DNA of 64,000 bases from positions 1,364,001 to 1,428,000 of the forward strand of contig NZ_CP109796.1 in the NCBI RefSeq assembly GCF_038725785.1. The letters run 5' to 3'. A model generated the notes under the pieces. That model ran no database searches and had not been told where the DNA came from. It worked only from the letters and a program-made list of their open reading frames with translations. Made by a program: the position numbers and the translations under genes. Positions 55,648 through 64,000 of the stretch are shown piece by piece (the stretch's first letter is position 1; the number at the start of each line of letters is the position of its first letter). This DNA comes from Termitidicoccus mucosus (lineage in GTDB: Bacteria; Verrucomicrobiota; Verrucomicrobiia; Opitutales; Opitutaceae).

Positions 55648-56996
55648 CTCGCTTTCTTTTGAGTCGCCGCCTGGATGCGAATAATGCCTTTGAGCACCTT
55701 GGTCGGTCGGATTGGGGCTGCCACCGGGGCAGGCATGATTCTGAAATACTCCTGCCCCTGCTCCGGCGTCACGCCGAGACCCCGATAAGAATTGTGCAGC
55801 GTGTAAGCCGATCCTCGATGACGCATGATGAGAGCCGTCTTGGCCGCGCTCTGATGCTTGGCGACGTGATAGGTGCAGAACGTGCGGCGACGGGCATTCC
55901 AAGGCCATTTTTTCAACGCCGCTCTCGATTCGGGAAGTCGTAGCAGATATTTGATGGGAAGCAGTGCGAGTTCGTCGGCATTACTCCGGTCCTCGATGGA
56001 TGCGAGCACACGAAGACGGTCCCAACGCCGGTCATAATTCTTCGGACGCAAACGACCTTCCGAGGGAGCATAGGCGGCCCACCACGCCCAAAAGTTCTCT
56101 TCAAGACCGTCGATCACTTCGCGCTTCTCGGTCTTTGCCACGTTGGCGGGAATAACGACCTCCTTGGTCTGCGGATAGACAAAGCCTGCCTCGAAATCCG
56201 CCATCTCGTCATCCGCACGAACGCCGGCAACGAGCTGCACGACTTCATGGGCGACCAGGTCCGGATCGTAGCGTTCGGCAGCGCGAATGTAGCGGACGAC
56301 ATAATCAAGCCGCAGGAACTCGATCTCCTTTTTCGTCTCCTTCGGCAGCATCCGCTTTTTGATGCCGGCCGCGGGATTGACGGGGATTTCGTGCTCTTCC
56401 TGCACGAGCCAATTGAAGAACTCGCAGATGGCGGTCTTGTGGTTGCGCTTGGTGCGGGACTCGACGTCCGGCATTTCCTTCACGTAGGTGAGGATTTCCT
56501 GGCGGGTAACGGTGTCCGCGTAGCGTTCGCCAAACCCGGCCTTGATGAAGGCTCCGCCGCGCGATTTGAGGTCGCTGTAATGCCGGCCTTCGCCGTGGCG
56601 GAGTTTTACGTCGGCCAGGAACGACAGGAAGAGTTCCGCCAACTTGCGTTTGGGCTTGTCCGGATGATGGAGGCGCCAGAACTTGGCGACCTCGATCAGC
56701 GGGACGCCACCGACGAGTTTCAGCGCGCCCTCGTAGTCCTCGGCCGCCTTGCGGTCGAAAAGGAACTGACCGGAGCCGGTCTTCTCATGCTGCTCGCGGA
56801 TGCTCGGTTTGTCCGCTTCCGCCTTGGCTTTCGATTCGTAGTAGGGTCGGTGCCGTTGCAGCCTGACCTTGCCGGCAGCGTCGAGAACAGAAGTGCCGTC
56901 CGGCTTCAGCTTAGGGGTGGAATAGCGGAGATACCAGCAAGCCGGTTGCCCGTTCGCTCTCTTCGCGCGATCAAGGAAGGGACCGGTGATTTCCAT
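55581..56996 (-). CDS. tyrosine recombinase / integrase
   Basis: 471 residues. An N-terminal SAM-like region with GERYADTVTRQEILTYVKEMPD and TKRNHKTAICEFFNWL precedes the catalytic core: the first Arg in LVAGVRADDEMADF, the H/R region RRRTFCTYHVAKHQSAAKTA followed by LIMRHRGSAYTLHNSYRGL, in which the Tyr is the likely nucleophile. The HxxR box is degenerate, as in a branch of long integrases of genomic islands. It is transcribed away from the tRNA-Asp gene, 186 bp from it, and together with the excisionase-like gene marks the recombination end of the element. Confidence 0.87.
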   Translation of the reverse strand: MEITGPFLDRAKRANGQPACWYLRYSTPKLKPDGTSVLDAAGKVRLQRHRPYYESKAKAEADKPSIREQHEKTGSGQFLFDRKAAEDYEGALKLVGGVPLIEVAKFWRLHHPDKPKRKLAELFLSFLADVKLRHGEGRHYSDLKSRGGAFIKAGFGERYADTVTRQEILTYVKEMPDVESRTKRNHKTAICEFFNWLVQEEHEIPVNPAAGIKKRMLPKETKKEIEFLRLDYVVRYIRAAERYDPDLVAHEVVQLVAGVRADDEMADFEAGFVYPQTKEVVIPANVAKTEKREVIDGLEENFWAWWAAYAPSEGRLRPKNYDRRWDRLRVLASIEDRSNADELALLPIKYLLRLPESRAALKKWPWNARRRTFCTYHVAKHQSAAKTALIMRHRGSAYTLHNSYRGLGVTPEQGQEYFRIMPAPVAAPIRPTKVLKGIIRIQAATQKKASQAWNSRPGTAPYASRSILRMR

Positions 56997-57144
56997 GCCT
57001 CGTTAGACCCGTTTCAGAGGGAAAAGTTGGAGAATTTTAGTGGCTCTTTGGTGGCTCCAAAATTCGCAAATCGCGCAAAACCGGGCCAAGTCCTGCCTAA
57101 TTCCGCTGAAGTCGGAAATTCTATAACTTGCTATCCACCAAAGC

Positions 57145-57176
57145 AAAACGCCGAACTTCTGAGAGTTCGGCGTTTT
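57145..57176 (-). terminator. bidirectional intrinsic terminator beside tRNA-Asp
   Basis: A 13-bp perfect stem, AAAACGCCGAACT (57145-57157) with AGTTCGGCGTTTT (57164-57176), closes a six-base loop. A-runs and T-runs on either side allow termination in both directions. It lies five bases downstream of the 3' end of tRNA-Asp, which is transcribed leftwards, so it most likely ends the tRNA transcript. Confidence 0.85.
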
Positions 57177-57181
57177 TAAAC

Positions 57182-57258
57182 TGGCGGGATGGACGGGACT
57201 CGAACCCGCGACCTTCTGCGTGACAGGCAGACGCTCTAACCAGCTGAGCTACCACCCC
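57182..57258 (-). tRNA. tRNA-Asp (anticodon GTC)
   Basis: On the minus strand a full cloverleaf is readable in 77 nt: acceptor arm GGGGTGG with CCATCCC and an encoded G-CCA end, D-arm beginning GCTCAGCTGGTTAGAGC, anticodon loop CTGTCAC giving GTC, T-loop TTCGAGT. All stems pair apart from wobbles. The integrase gene next to it suggests that the 3' end served as attachment site for the mobile element. Confidence 0.97.
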
Positions 57259-57420
57259 GGAAATCGGGAAAGGACGCGGAACCTAGAATCCGCATCACTC
57301 ATGTCAAGCGTGGTTTTCCAATTTTCCATCATGGTTGGACAAATTCCCCATTTCGCGGCCTCCCTCCTGTTCAAATGCATCGAAGTGCCTTCATGTTCCC
57401 TAAAGGTGCGCATCGCTACA

Positions 57421-58902
57421 ATGCACGCATTCCTCGCCATGCCAGCATCGTCATCGTCCCATTTCCTTCCGGTCAAAATCCTCGCCGCCATCCTTCCTGC
57501 TGTCATTCTCTGCGCCTGCACCAGCAGCCCCACCGCCAAAGAGCAAATCGCCGCCCGGGTCATCGTCCCCCGTCACTGGCTGCAAACAGAGGCCGGCAAC
57601 GACACCCCGGCTGCCTCCTCTCTCGATGTCACCGCTCTCGCTTCATGGTGGATGCGTTTTAACGATCCCGTCCTCGACCGGCTCATCATCGACGCCCTCG
57701 CCAACAGCCCCGACATCCGCACCGCCCTTTCCAAGATCGCCGAGTCACGCGCCCGCCGCGCCGTCGAGAAATCATCGCTCCTCCCCACCCTCTCCGCCGG
57801 CGTGACCGGCCGCGAATCCTACAGCCGCGACCACCTCGCCCATACCAGCACCTCCGGCGATTCCTACTCCGCCTCGCTCGACGCCGGCTGGGAAATCGAC
57901 CTGTTCGGCAGGCAGCGCCTCGCCCTCGACGCCGCCACCGCCGACCTTGCGCAAACCCGGGAGAACTTCCACGCCGCACAAGTCTCCCTCGCCGCCGAGG
58001 TCGCCGACGCCTACGTCACGCTCCGTTCCGGCGAAAACCAGCTCGCCGTCCTCGAACGCAACATCGCTTCCCGCACCGAAACCACCCAGCTCACCCTTTG
58101 GCGCGAGCAAGCCGGACTCGCCAGTGCCCTCGACACCCAGCAATCCCTCAGCACCCTCGAACAAGCCCGCGCCTCCCTCCCTTCCCTTCGCCAGACCATC
58201 GCCGAATCGCGCAACCGCCTCGCCCTCCTCTGCGGCCGCGCACCCGGCGCACTGGACTCTCTCCTCGCCGAAACCCGCCCCGTCCCCGCGCCGCCGACCG
58301 CGCTCGCCACCGGCATCCCCGCCGAGACGCTCCGCCAGCGCCCCGACATCCGCGCCGCCGAGCACGCCCTCGAAGCCGCCACCTCGCGCACCGATGCCGC
58401 CCGCCGCGAACGCCTGCCCTCCCTCAACCTTGCCGGCTCCATCGGCGTCGAAACCCTCAACGCCGGCGACCTCCTCTCTCCCGACAACACCGTCGCCAGC
58501 CTCCTCGGCTCCCTCACCGCTCCCATTTTCCAAGGCGGCCGCATCCGCCAAAACATACTCATCCAGACCGAACTCCAGAAACAGGCGCTCATCGCCTACG
58601 AATCGTCCGTCCTCACCGCGCTCAACGAAGTGGAAAACGCCCTCGTCGCCGTGCGCCGCCTGGCCGAGCGCACCGCCATCCTTGACGCCGCCGCGAACGC
58701 CGCCACCACCGCCGCCGACCTTGCCGCCCGGCAATACGAGGCCGGCCAGGTCGATCTCCTCACCGTCCTCGACGCCCAGCGCACCCGGCTCGGCATCGAG
58801 GAACAGCAAGTCTCCGCCACCGCCAGCCTCACCGCCGCCCACATTCAACTCTATAAAGCCCTCGGCGGCGGCTGGGGCGGCCAGCCGGCGGCCACTCCGT
58901 AA
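57421..58902 (+). CDS. efflux outer-membrane lipoprotein (NodT/OprM type)
   Basis: 493 residues from the ATG at 57421 (MHAFLAMPASS); the frame is open further back into the tRNA gene. The lipobox is in VILCACTSSP, with Cys after Leu-Cys-Ala. The body shows the outer-membrane efflux pattern: SWWMRFNDPVLDRLIIDALANSPDI, GWEIDLFGRQRLALDAA, AEVADAYVTLRSGENQ, LRQRPDIRAAEHALEAATSR and YEAGQVDLLTVLDAQRTRL. It forms a trimeric channel-tunnel at the outer membrane for tripartite pumps. It is followed by adaptor and ABC genes, so the pump is of the MacAB-TolC type. Confidence 0.92.
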   Translation: MHAFLAMPASSSSHFLPVKILAAILPAVILCACTSSPTAKEQIAARVIVPRHWLQTEAGNDTPAASSLDVTALASWWMRFNDPVLDRLIIDALANSPDIRTALSKIAESRARRAVEKSSLLPTLSAGVTGRESYSRDHLAHTSTSGDSYSASLDAGWEIDLFGRQRLALDAATADLAQTRENFHAAQVSLAAEVADAYVTLRSGENQLAVLERNIASRTETTQLTLWREQAGLASALDTQQSLSTLEQARASLPSLRQTIAESRNRLALLCGRAPGALDSLLAETRPVPAPPTALATGIPAETLRQRPDIRAAEHALEAATSRTDAARRERLPSLNLAGSIGVETLNAGDLLSPDNTVASLLGSLTAPIFQGGRIRQNILIQTELQKQALIAYESSVLTALNEVENALVAVRRLAERTAILDAAANAATTAADLAARQYEAGQVDLLTVLDAQRTRLGIEEQQVSATASLTAAHIQLYKALGGGWGGQPAATP

Positions 58903-59004
58903 CCAAGCTTCGAATACAAAAACTCCGTCGCTGTCCTCCCGGCGAACGCCGCGGGGCTGCGCCTCGAAATACCAGAATCTTCCCACGCATCCCTCCTCCT
59001 CGCC

Positions 59005-60309
59005 ATGCCCGACCTAGCCACCCTCATCGGCCACACCGACGCCCATGCCAAACGCCGCCGCCTGCCGCGCCTCGCCATCGCCGCCGCGCTCATCCTCGCC
59101 GCTATCGCCGCCGCGTTAATCTGGCGCCAGCGCGCCGCCGCCGCGCATGCCGGTCCCGCTTACGTCACCGAACCGCTCCGCCGGGGCGACATCCACTTGG
59201 ACATCACCGCCACCGGCAACCTCGAACCCACCAACGAGGTCACCGTCGGCAGCGAACTCTCCGGCATCATCCTCGAGGTTTACGTGGACACCAACGATCA
59301 CGTCACCAAAGGCCAGCCCCTCGCCAAACTCGACACCAGCAAACTCGCCCAGCAAACCGAGGCCGCGCGCGCCACCTTGGCCGCCAACCAGGCCAGAGTC
59401 GCCCAGGCCGAGGCCACCCTCCGCGAGGCCCGCGCCACCCTCGCCCGCCAGCAGGAACTCCAGCGCCTCTCCTCCGGCAAACTCCCCTCCCGCGCCGATC
59501 TCGACGCCGCCGTCGCCGCCGCCGACCGCGCTGCCGCCGATCTCCTCTCCGCCCAGGCCGCCGTCCTCGAAACCCAGGCCCAGCTCTCCATCAACGAAAC
59601 CGATCTCGCCAAGGCCGTCATCAAGTCGCCCATCGACGGCATCATCCTCACCCGGGCCATCGAACCCGGCCAGACCGTCGCCGCCTCCTTCACCGCGCCG
59701 GAACTCTTCGTCATCGCCGAAAAACTCGAGCACATGAAACTCAACGTCGCCATCGCCGAAGCCGACATCGGCCGGGTCGCCGCCGGCCAGCGCGCCACCT
59801 TCGCCGTCGATGCCTGGCCCGGACGCGCCTACACCGCCGCCGTCCTCAAAGTCTCCTACGGCTCCTCCATCACCGACAACGTCGTCACCTACGAGACCGA
59901 GCTCGAAGTCGCCAACGACGACCTCACCCTCCGCCCCGGCATGACCGCCACCGCCGACATCCGCGTGGCGGAGTCAAAAAACACCTTCCTTGTCCCCGCC
60001 GCCGCCCTCCGTTTCACCCCGCCCTCCGCAAACGCCGCCCCCGTCGCCGTCAGCGCGGATGGAAACAACCAGAAAAAGTCCATCGTGGACAGCCTCATGC
60101 CCCGCCCGCCGCGATCCGTCCGACGACCCTCCGCTGATGAGCCCGAGGCCAAGCCCGCCGACACCCACGGCACCGCCACCATCTGGATTCTCCGCGACGC
60201 CCGGCCCGAGCCCCTTGCCGTCAGCACCGGACTCAGCGATGGCCGCCGCACCGAAATCCGCTCCGACGCCCTCGCCGAAGGTCTCCCGGTCATCATCAGA
60301 ACCATGTAG
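59005..60309 (+). CDS. periplasmic adaptor of an ABC efflux pump (MacA-like)
   Basis: 434 residues, with one N-terminal membrane anchor (LAIAAALILAAIAAALIW). Then lipoyl halves TGNLEPTNEVTVGSELSG and KSPIDGIILTRAIEPGQTV flanking a long coiled hairpin (EAARATLAANQARVAQAEAT and on to about residue 200), and a beta-barrel domain with VAVDAWPG-like RATFAVDAWPGRAY. The C-terminal region carries a Pro/Arg-rich insertion before TIWILRDARPEPLAV. It bridges the inner-membrane transporter with the outer-membrane channel. It follows the NodT-type gene by about 100 bp. Confidence 0.92.
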   Translation: MPDLATLIGHTDAHAKRRRLPRLAIAAALILAAIAAALIWRQRAAAAHAGPAYVTEPLRRGDIHLDITATGNLEPTNEVTVGSELSGIILEVYVDTNDHVTKGQPLAKLDTSKLAQQTEAARATLAANQARVAQAEATLREARATLARQQELQRLSSGKLPSRADLDAAVAAADRAAADLLSAQAAVLETQAQLSINETDLAKAVIKSPIDGIILTRAIEPGQTVAASFTAPELFVIAEKLEHMKLNVAIAEADIGRVAAGQRATFAVDAWPGRAYTAAVLKVSYGSSITDNVVTYETELEVANDDLTLRPGMTATADIRVAESKNTFLVPAAALRFTPPSANAAPVAVSADGNNQKKSIVDSLMPRPPRSVRRPSADEPEAKPADTHGTATIWILRDARPEPLAVSTGLSDGRRTEIRSDALAEGLPVIIRTM

Positions 60310-60400
60310 GGGCTTTGTTTGCGAAGCCCGCCGACGCAAGCCGTATCCGACATATAACTACACCGCGCTCCCGCTGCCCGCCGTCCCGGTCCGTTCACCC

Positions 60401-61096
60401 ATGCCTCCTCTCATCGAACTCCGTGCCCTCACCAAAACCTACGGCCAGGGCGACGCCGCCTTCCAGGCCCTGCGCGGCATCGACCTCACCATCCACCGCG
60501 GCGAATTCGTCGCCATCATGGGGCACAGCGGCTCCGGGAAATCCACCCTCATGAACACCCTCGGCTGCCTCGACACCCCCACCACCGGCACCTACCGCTA
60601 CGAAGGCATCCCCGTCGAAACCCTCGACGCCGACCAGCGTTCCCTCCTCCGCCGTCACGCCCTCGGCTTCATCTTCCAAGGCTTCAACCTCCTCGCCCGC
60701 ACCAGCGCCCTGGAAAACGTCGAACTCCCCCTCCTCTACCGCGGCCTCTCCAAACGCTGTCGCCATGAAAAGGCCCTCGACGCCCTCGCGGCGGTCGGCC
60801 TCTCCGCCAAGCTCAAAAACACGCCCGCCGAGCTCTCCGGCGGCCAGCAGCAACGCGTCGCCATCGCCCGCGCCATCGTCACCGAGCCCGGTACCCTCTT
60901 TGCCGACGAACCCACCGGCAACCTCGACACCGCCACTACCATCGAGATCATGCAACTCCTTACCCGCCTCAACACCGAGCGCGGCATCACCGTCATCATG
61001 GTCACGCACGAGGACGACGTCGCCGCCTGCGCCCGCCGCACCGTCCGCATCACCGACGGCCTCATCGAGTCCGACCTGGTCCGTCCCGCCGCGTAA
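60401..61096 (+). CDS. ABC transporter ATPase (MacB/LolD type)
   Basis: 231 residues from the ATG at 60401 (MPPLIELRAL). All ABC motifs are present: Walker A GHSGSGKST, Q-loop FIFQGFNLL, signature ELSGGQQQRVAIARAI, Walker B TLFADEPTGNLD, and the switch His in MVTHEDDV. It powers the neighbouring permease. In E. coli MacB the ATPase and permease are fused; here they are separate genes as in many other bacteria. Confidence 0.95.
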   Translation: MPPLIELRALTKTYGQGDAAFQALRGIDLTIHRGEFVAIMGHSGSGKSTLMNTLGCLDTPTTGTYRYEGIPVETLDADQRSLLRRHALGFIFQGFNLLARTSALENVELPLLYRGLSKRCRHEKALDALAAVGLSAKLKNTPAELSGGQQQRVAIARAIVTEPGTLFADEPTGNLDTATTIEIMQLLTRLNTERGITVIMVTHEDDVAACARRTVRITDGLIESDLVRPAA

Positions 61097-61131
61097 CCAA
61101 TCATTGGATACAAATCCGCCCCACGCCCGCC

Positions 61132-62370
<1,239 letters not shown>

Positions 62371-62376
62371 ATCATC

Positions 62377-62464
62377 CACCACAAAGACACAACGGGCGCA
62401 AAGAAAAAGCGACCACGAAAGAAGTCGGGACAGTTTTCTTTGAGTCCTTTGTGTCTTTGTGGTG
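62377..62464. repeat. intergenic inverted repeat, CACCACAAAGACACAA type
   Basis: CACCACAAAGACACAA at 62377-62392 is perfectly complementary to TTGTGTCTTTGTGGTG at 62449-62464, with 56 bases between. It fills the gap between the permease and the response regulator genes. Read on the minus strand it gives the peptide FTTKTQRTQRK that appears in many spurious annotations, consistent with a widely dispersed intergenic repeat. Confidence 0.75.
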
Positions 62465-62486
62465 AATCTTCTCATCCATTCAAAAA

Positions 62487-63179
62487 ATGCGCCTCCTCGT
62501 CATCGAAGACGATCCCGCCCTCCTCCGCAGCCTCGCGGCCACGCTGCGCGAGGAAAACTATGCTGTTGACACCGCCTCCGACGGCGAGGAGGGCCTGCGC
62601 AAGGCCCGCGAGACCCCTTACGACGCCATCCTCCTCGACGTCATGCTGCCCAAACTCGACGGCTGGCAAATCCTCGCCGCTCTCCGCGCCCCCGAAAAAA
62701 GCCCCGCCTCCGGCTCACGCGTTTCCCCGGCTTTTCCCGCCGCCCCCATCCTCATGCTCACCGCCCGCGACACCGTTCCCGACCGCGTGCGCGGCCTCGA
62801 CCACGGCGCCGACGACTACCTCACCAAACCCTTCGACACCGACGAACTGCTCGCCCGCCTCCGCGCCCTCATCCGCCGCTCCGCCGGACGCACCAGTCCG
62901 CTCATCCACCTGAGCGCCGTCACCCTCGACACCGCCGCCCGCCGCGTCACCCTTGGCGGCGCCGGCATTTCCCTGACCGCCCGCGAGTATTCGCTTTTCG
63001 AATACCTCGCGCTCCATCGCGGCAAGGTCGTCACCCGCGCCGCGCTCTACGACCACCTCTTCGACGAGGACGACGACACCCTGTCCAATCTCCTCGATGT
63101 TCACGTCTCCAACCTGCGCAAGAAACTCGGCCCCGCCCTCATCCAGACCCGCCGCGGCCACGGCTACCTCATCGAATGA
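62487..63179 (+). CDS. OmpR-family response regulator
   Basis: 230 residues. The receiver domain has the acidic pocket IEDDPALLR, phosphoacceptor Asp51 in AILLDVMLPKLDG, and Lys in DDYLTKPFDTDEL. A Ser/Pro-rich insertion (EKSPASGSRVSPAFPAAP) precedes the fourth strand and is unusual for the family. The C-terminal winged helix shows ISLTAREYSLFEYLALHRGK and DVHVSNLRKKLG. The gene is followed by a histidine kinase 66 bp downstream, so the pair forms a two-component system, probably sensing envelope or metal stress because of the adjacent efflux genes (inference). Confidence 0.95.
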   Translation: MRLLVIEDDPALLRSLAATLREENYAVDTASDGEEGLRKARETPYDAILLDVMLPKLDGWQILAALRAPEKSPASGSRVSPAFPAAPILMLTARDTVPDRVRGLDHGADDYLTKPFDTDELLARLRALIRRSAGRTSPLIHLSAVTLDTAARRVTLGGAGISLTAREYSLFEYLALHRGKVVTRAALYDHLFDEDDDTLSNLLDVHVSNLRKKLGPALIQTRRGHGYLIE

Positions 63180-63209
63180 CACCCGCCGCTTCCTCCCGGC
63201 GCGCCACGC

Positions 63210-63237
63210 AAATCGTAATTCGTAAATCGTAAATCGC
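63210..63237 (+). repeat. 7-bp tandem repeat AAATCGT, four copies
   Basis: The stretch reads as AAATCGT, AATTCGT, AAATCGT, AAATCGC. It sits between the response regulator and kinase genes. The translated peptide on the minus strand (DLRFTNYDLR) is another pattern that recurs in spurious annotations, suggesting a dispersed repeat. Confidence 0.65.
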
Positions 63238-63245
63238 CCATCCCC

Positions 63246-64000
63246 ATGCCCCGCCTCACCCACTCCATCCGCTGGCGCGTCCAGGTCTGGCACGGCCTCA
63301 TCCTCCTCGTGGCGCTCGCCGCGCTCAGTATCGTCGTCAACCGCCTGGCCTGGCAGTCCCAGCTCACTCGCATCGACGCCACCCTCGAACAAGCCGAAAA
63401 ACACCTCGTCCGCGCCCTATTCTCCTCCATCCCTCGGGAAGACCTCGACCGGCAGACACCGCCCGACATCCTCCTCCGCAAATTCGTCCGCGAAAAACGT
63501 TTCGTCATCCCCCCCGAACTCGCCCCCACCTACACCGACACCGCCCCCGGCCATCACTGGTTTGTCTGTACCGACGCCGACGGCTCCATCCTCATAAAAA
63601 CTCCAAATGCCCCGCCCGGCTACATCCCTCCCCCCGCCGCCGCGTCCGACACTGGCGCCTTCCTCACCCGCGGTCGCCACCGCGAAAGCGCGCACACCCT
63701 TCCCGGCGGTATCACCTTCGCCTACGGCCGCGACATCACGCCCGATCTCGACGCCCGCCGCCGTTTTGCCGGGTCGCTCGCCCTCCTCGCCCTCGCCCTA
63801 TGGGCCACGGGCCTTATCGGTGGCTGGTGGCTCGCCGGCCGCGCCCTCCGTCCCATCCGCGCCATCAGCCGCACCGCCACCCGCATAGCCGCCGGCGACC
63901 TCGCCGAGCGTATCGATACATCGGATACAGACAACGAACTCGACCAGCTCGGGCGCGTCCTCAACGAAACCTTCGACCGCCTCGCCGCCGCCCTCGAACG
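63246..64000 (+). CDS. sensor histidine kinase, N-terminal part (runs off the window)
   Basis: Starts at the ATG at 63246 (MPRLTHSIRWRVQVWHGLIL) and continues past the window end without a stop. The first helix is LILLVALAALSIVV, then a periplasmic part of about 130 residues (LTRIDATLEQAEKHLVRALF, GHHWFVCTDADGSILIK), a second helix LALLALALWATGLIGGWWLA, and a HAMP-like region (RALRPIRAISRTATRIAAGDLAERID). The kinase core lies beyond the window. It is the partner of the response regulator. Confidence 0.92.
   Translation, partial: MPRLTHSIRWRVQVWHGLILLVALAALSIVVNRLAWQSQLTRIDATLEQAEKHLVRALFSSIPREDLDRQTPPDILLRKFVREKRFVIPPELAPTYTDTAPGHHWFVCTDADGSILIKTPNAPPGYIPPPAAASDTGAFLTRGRHRESAHTLPGGITFAYGRDITPDLDARRRFAGSLALLALALWATGLIGGWWLAGRALRPIRAISRTATRIAAGDLAERIDTSDTDNELDQLGRVLNETFDRLAAALE

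Overview
The window is high-GC DNA that looks like a chromosomal segment of a carbohydrate-degrading Gram-negative bacterium of the Verrucomicrobiota, most likely Opitutaceae (inference). The reasons are a 5,218-residue autotransporter built from autotransporter-associated beta-strand repeats, a TonB-dependent receptor with the N-terminal signature LSPFTVSAAED, several AraC regulators beside glycan genes, a UroD-like protein among Gfo/Idh/MocA and xylose-isomerase-like genes, and few clear Shine-Dalgarno sequences. No species can be named from sequence alone.

Region 1 (1-9492) is a sugar or polyol catabolic cluster. The tail of one AraC regulator enters from the left edge. A second AraC gene (84-914, minus) is divergent from a rightward series: Gfo/Idh/MocA oxidoreductase, an unknown protein, two TIM-barrel isomerase/epimerases, a UroD-family protein, a D-2-hydroxyacid dehydrogenase, an MFS transporter and a third, AT-richer TIM-barrel isomerase. 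An imperfect motif around TGAATAGAG recurs in the divergent promoter region and in front of the dehydrogenase and transporter genes, and may be the AraC operator.

Region 2 (10099-26142) is one giant leftward autotransporter with a very AT-rich upstream region. Region 3 (26143-27597) is a small scar zone: an IS481-type transposase tail, an intact addiction-module antitoxin / RelE-ParE toxin pair, and a frameshifted remnant of a short-chain dehydrogenase C-terminus.

Region 4 (27610-43111) looks like a pectin / rhamnogalacturonan-type utilisation locus. Leftward run TonB receptor, sodium-solute symporter, GH35 beta-galactosidase and a large secreted multidomain protein (possible polysaccharide lyase). 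Divergent from them run an AraC regulator, a GH105 unsaturated glycuronyl hydrolase and a GH78 alpha-L-rhamnosidase. Downstream lie a decayed sialate O-acetylesterase-like gene, a long two-tier hairpin and a truncated hotdog thioesterase.

Region 5 (about 44500-57258) is an integrative, probably mobilisable element next to tRNA-Asp. It holds a translationally coupled pair with a nucleotidyltransferase-like second gene, a MobF-type relaxase/helicase, small cargo genes, a 1,717-residue DNA methylase/helicase, an excisionase-like HTH protein and a tyrosine recombinase. No type IV secretion genes are visible, so it would need a helper.

Region 6 (57421-64000) is an efflux and signalling block: outer-membrane NodT-type lipoprotein, MacA-like adaptor, MacB-type split ABC transporter (ATPase and permease), then an OmpR-type response regulator and a histidine kinase cut by the window end. 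Two kinds of intergenic repeat flank the response regulator gene.
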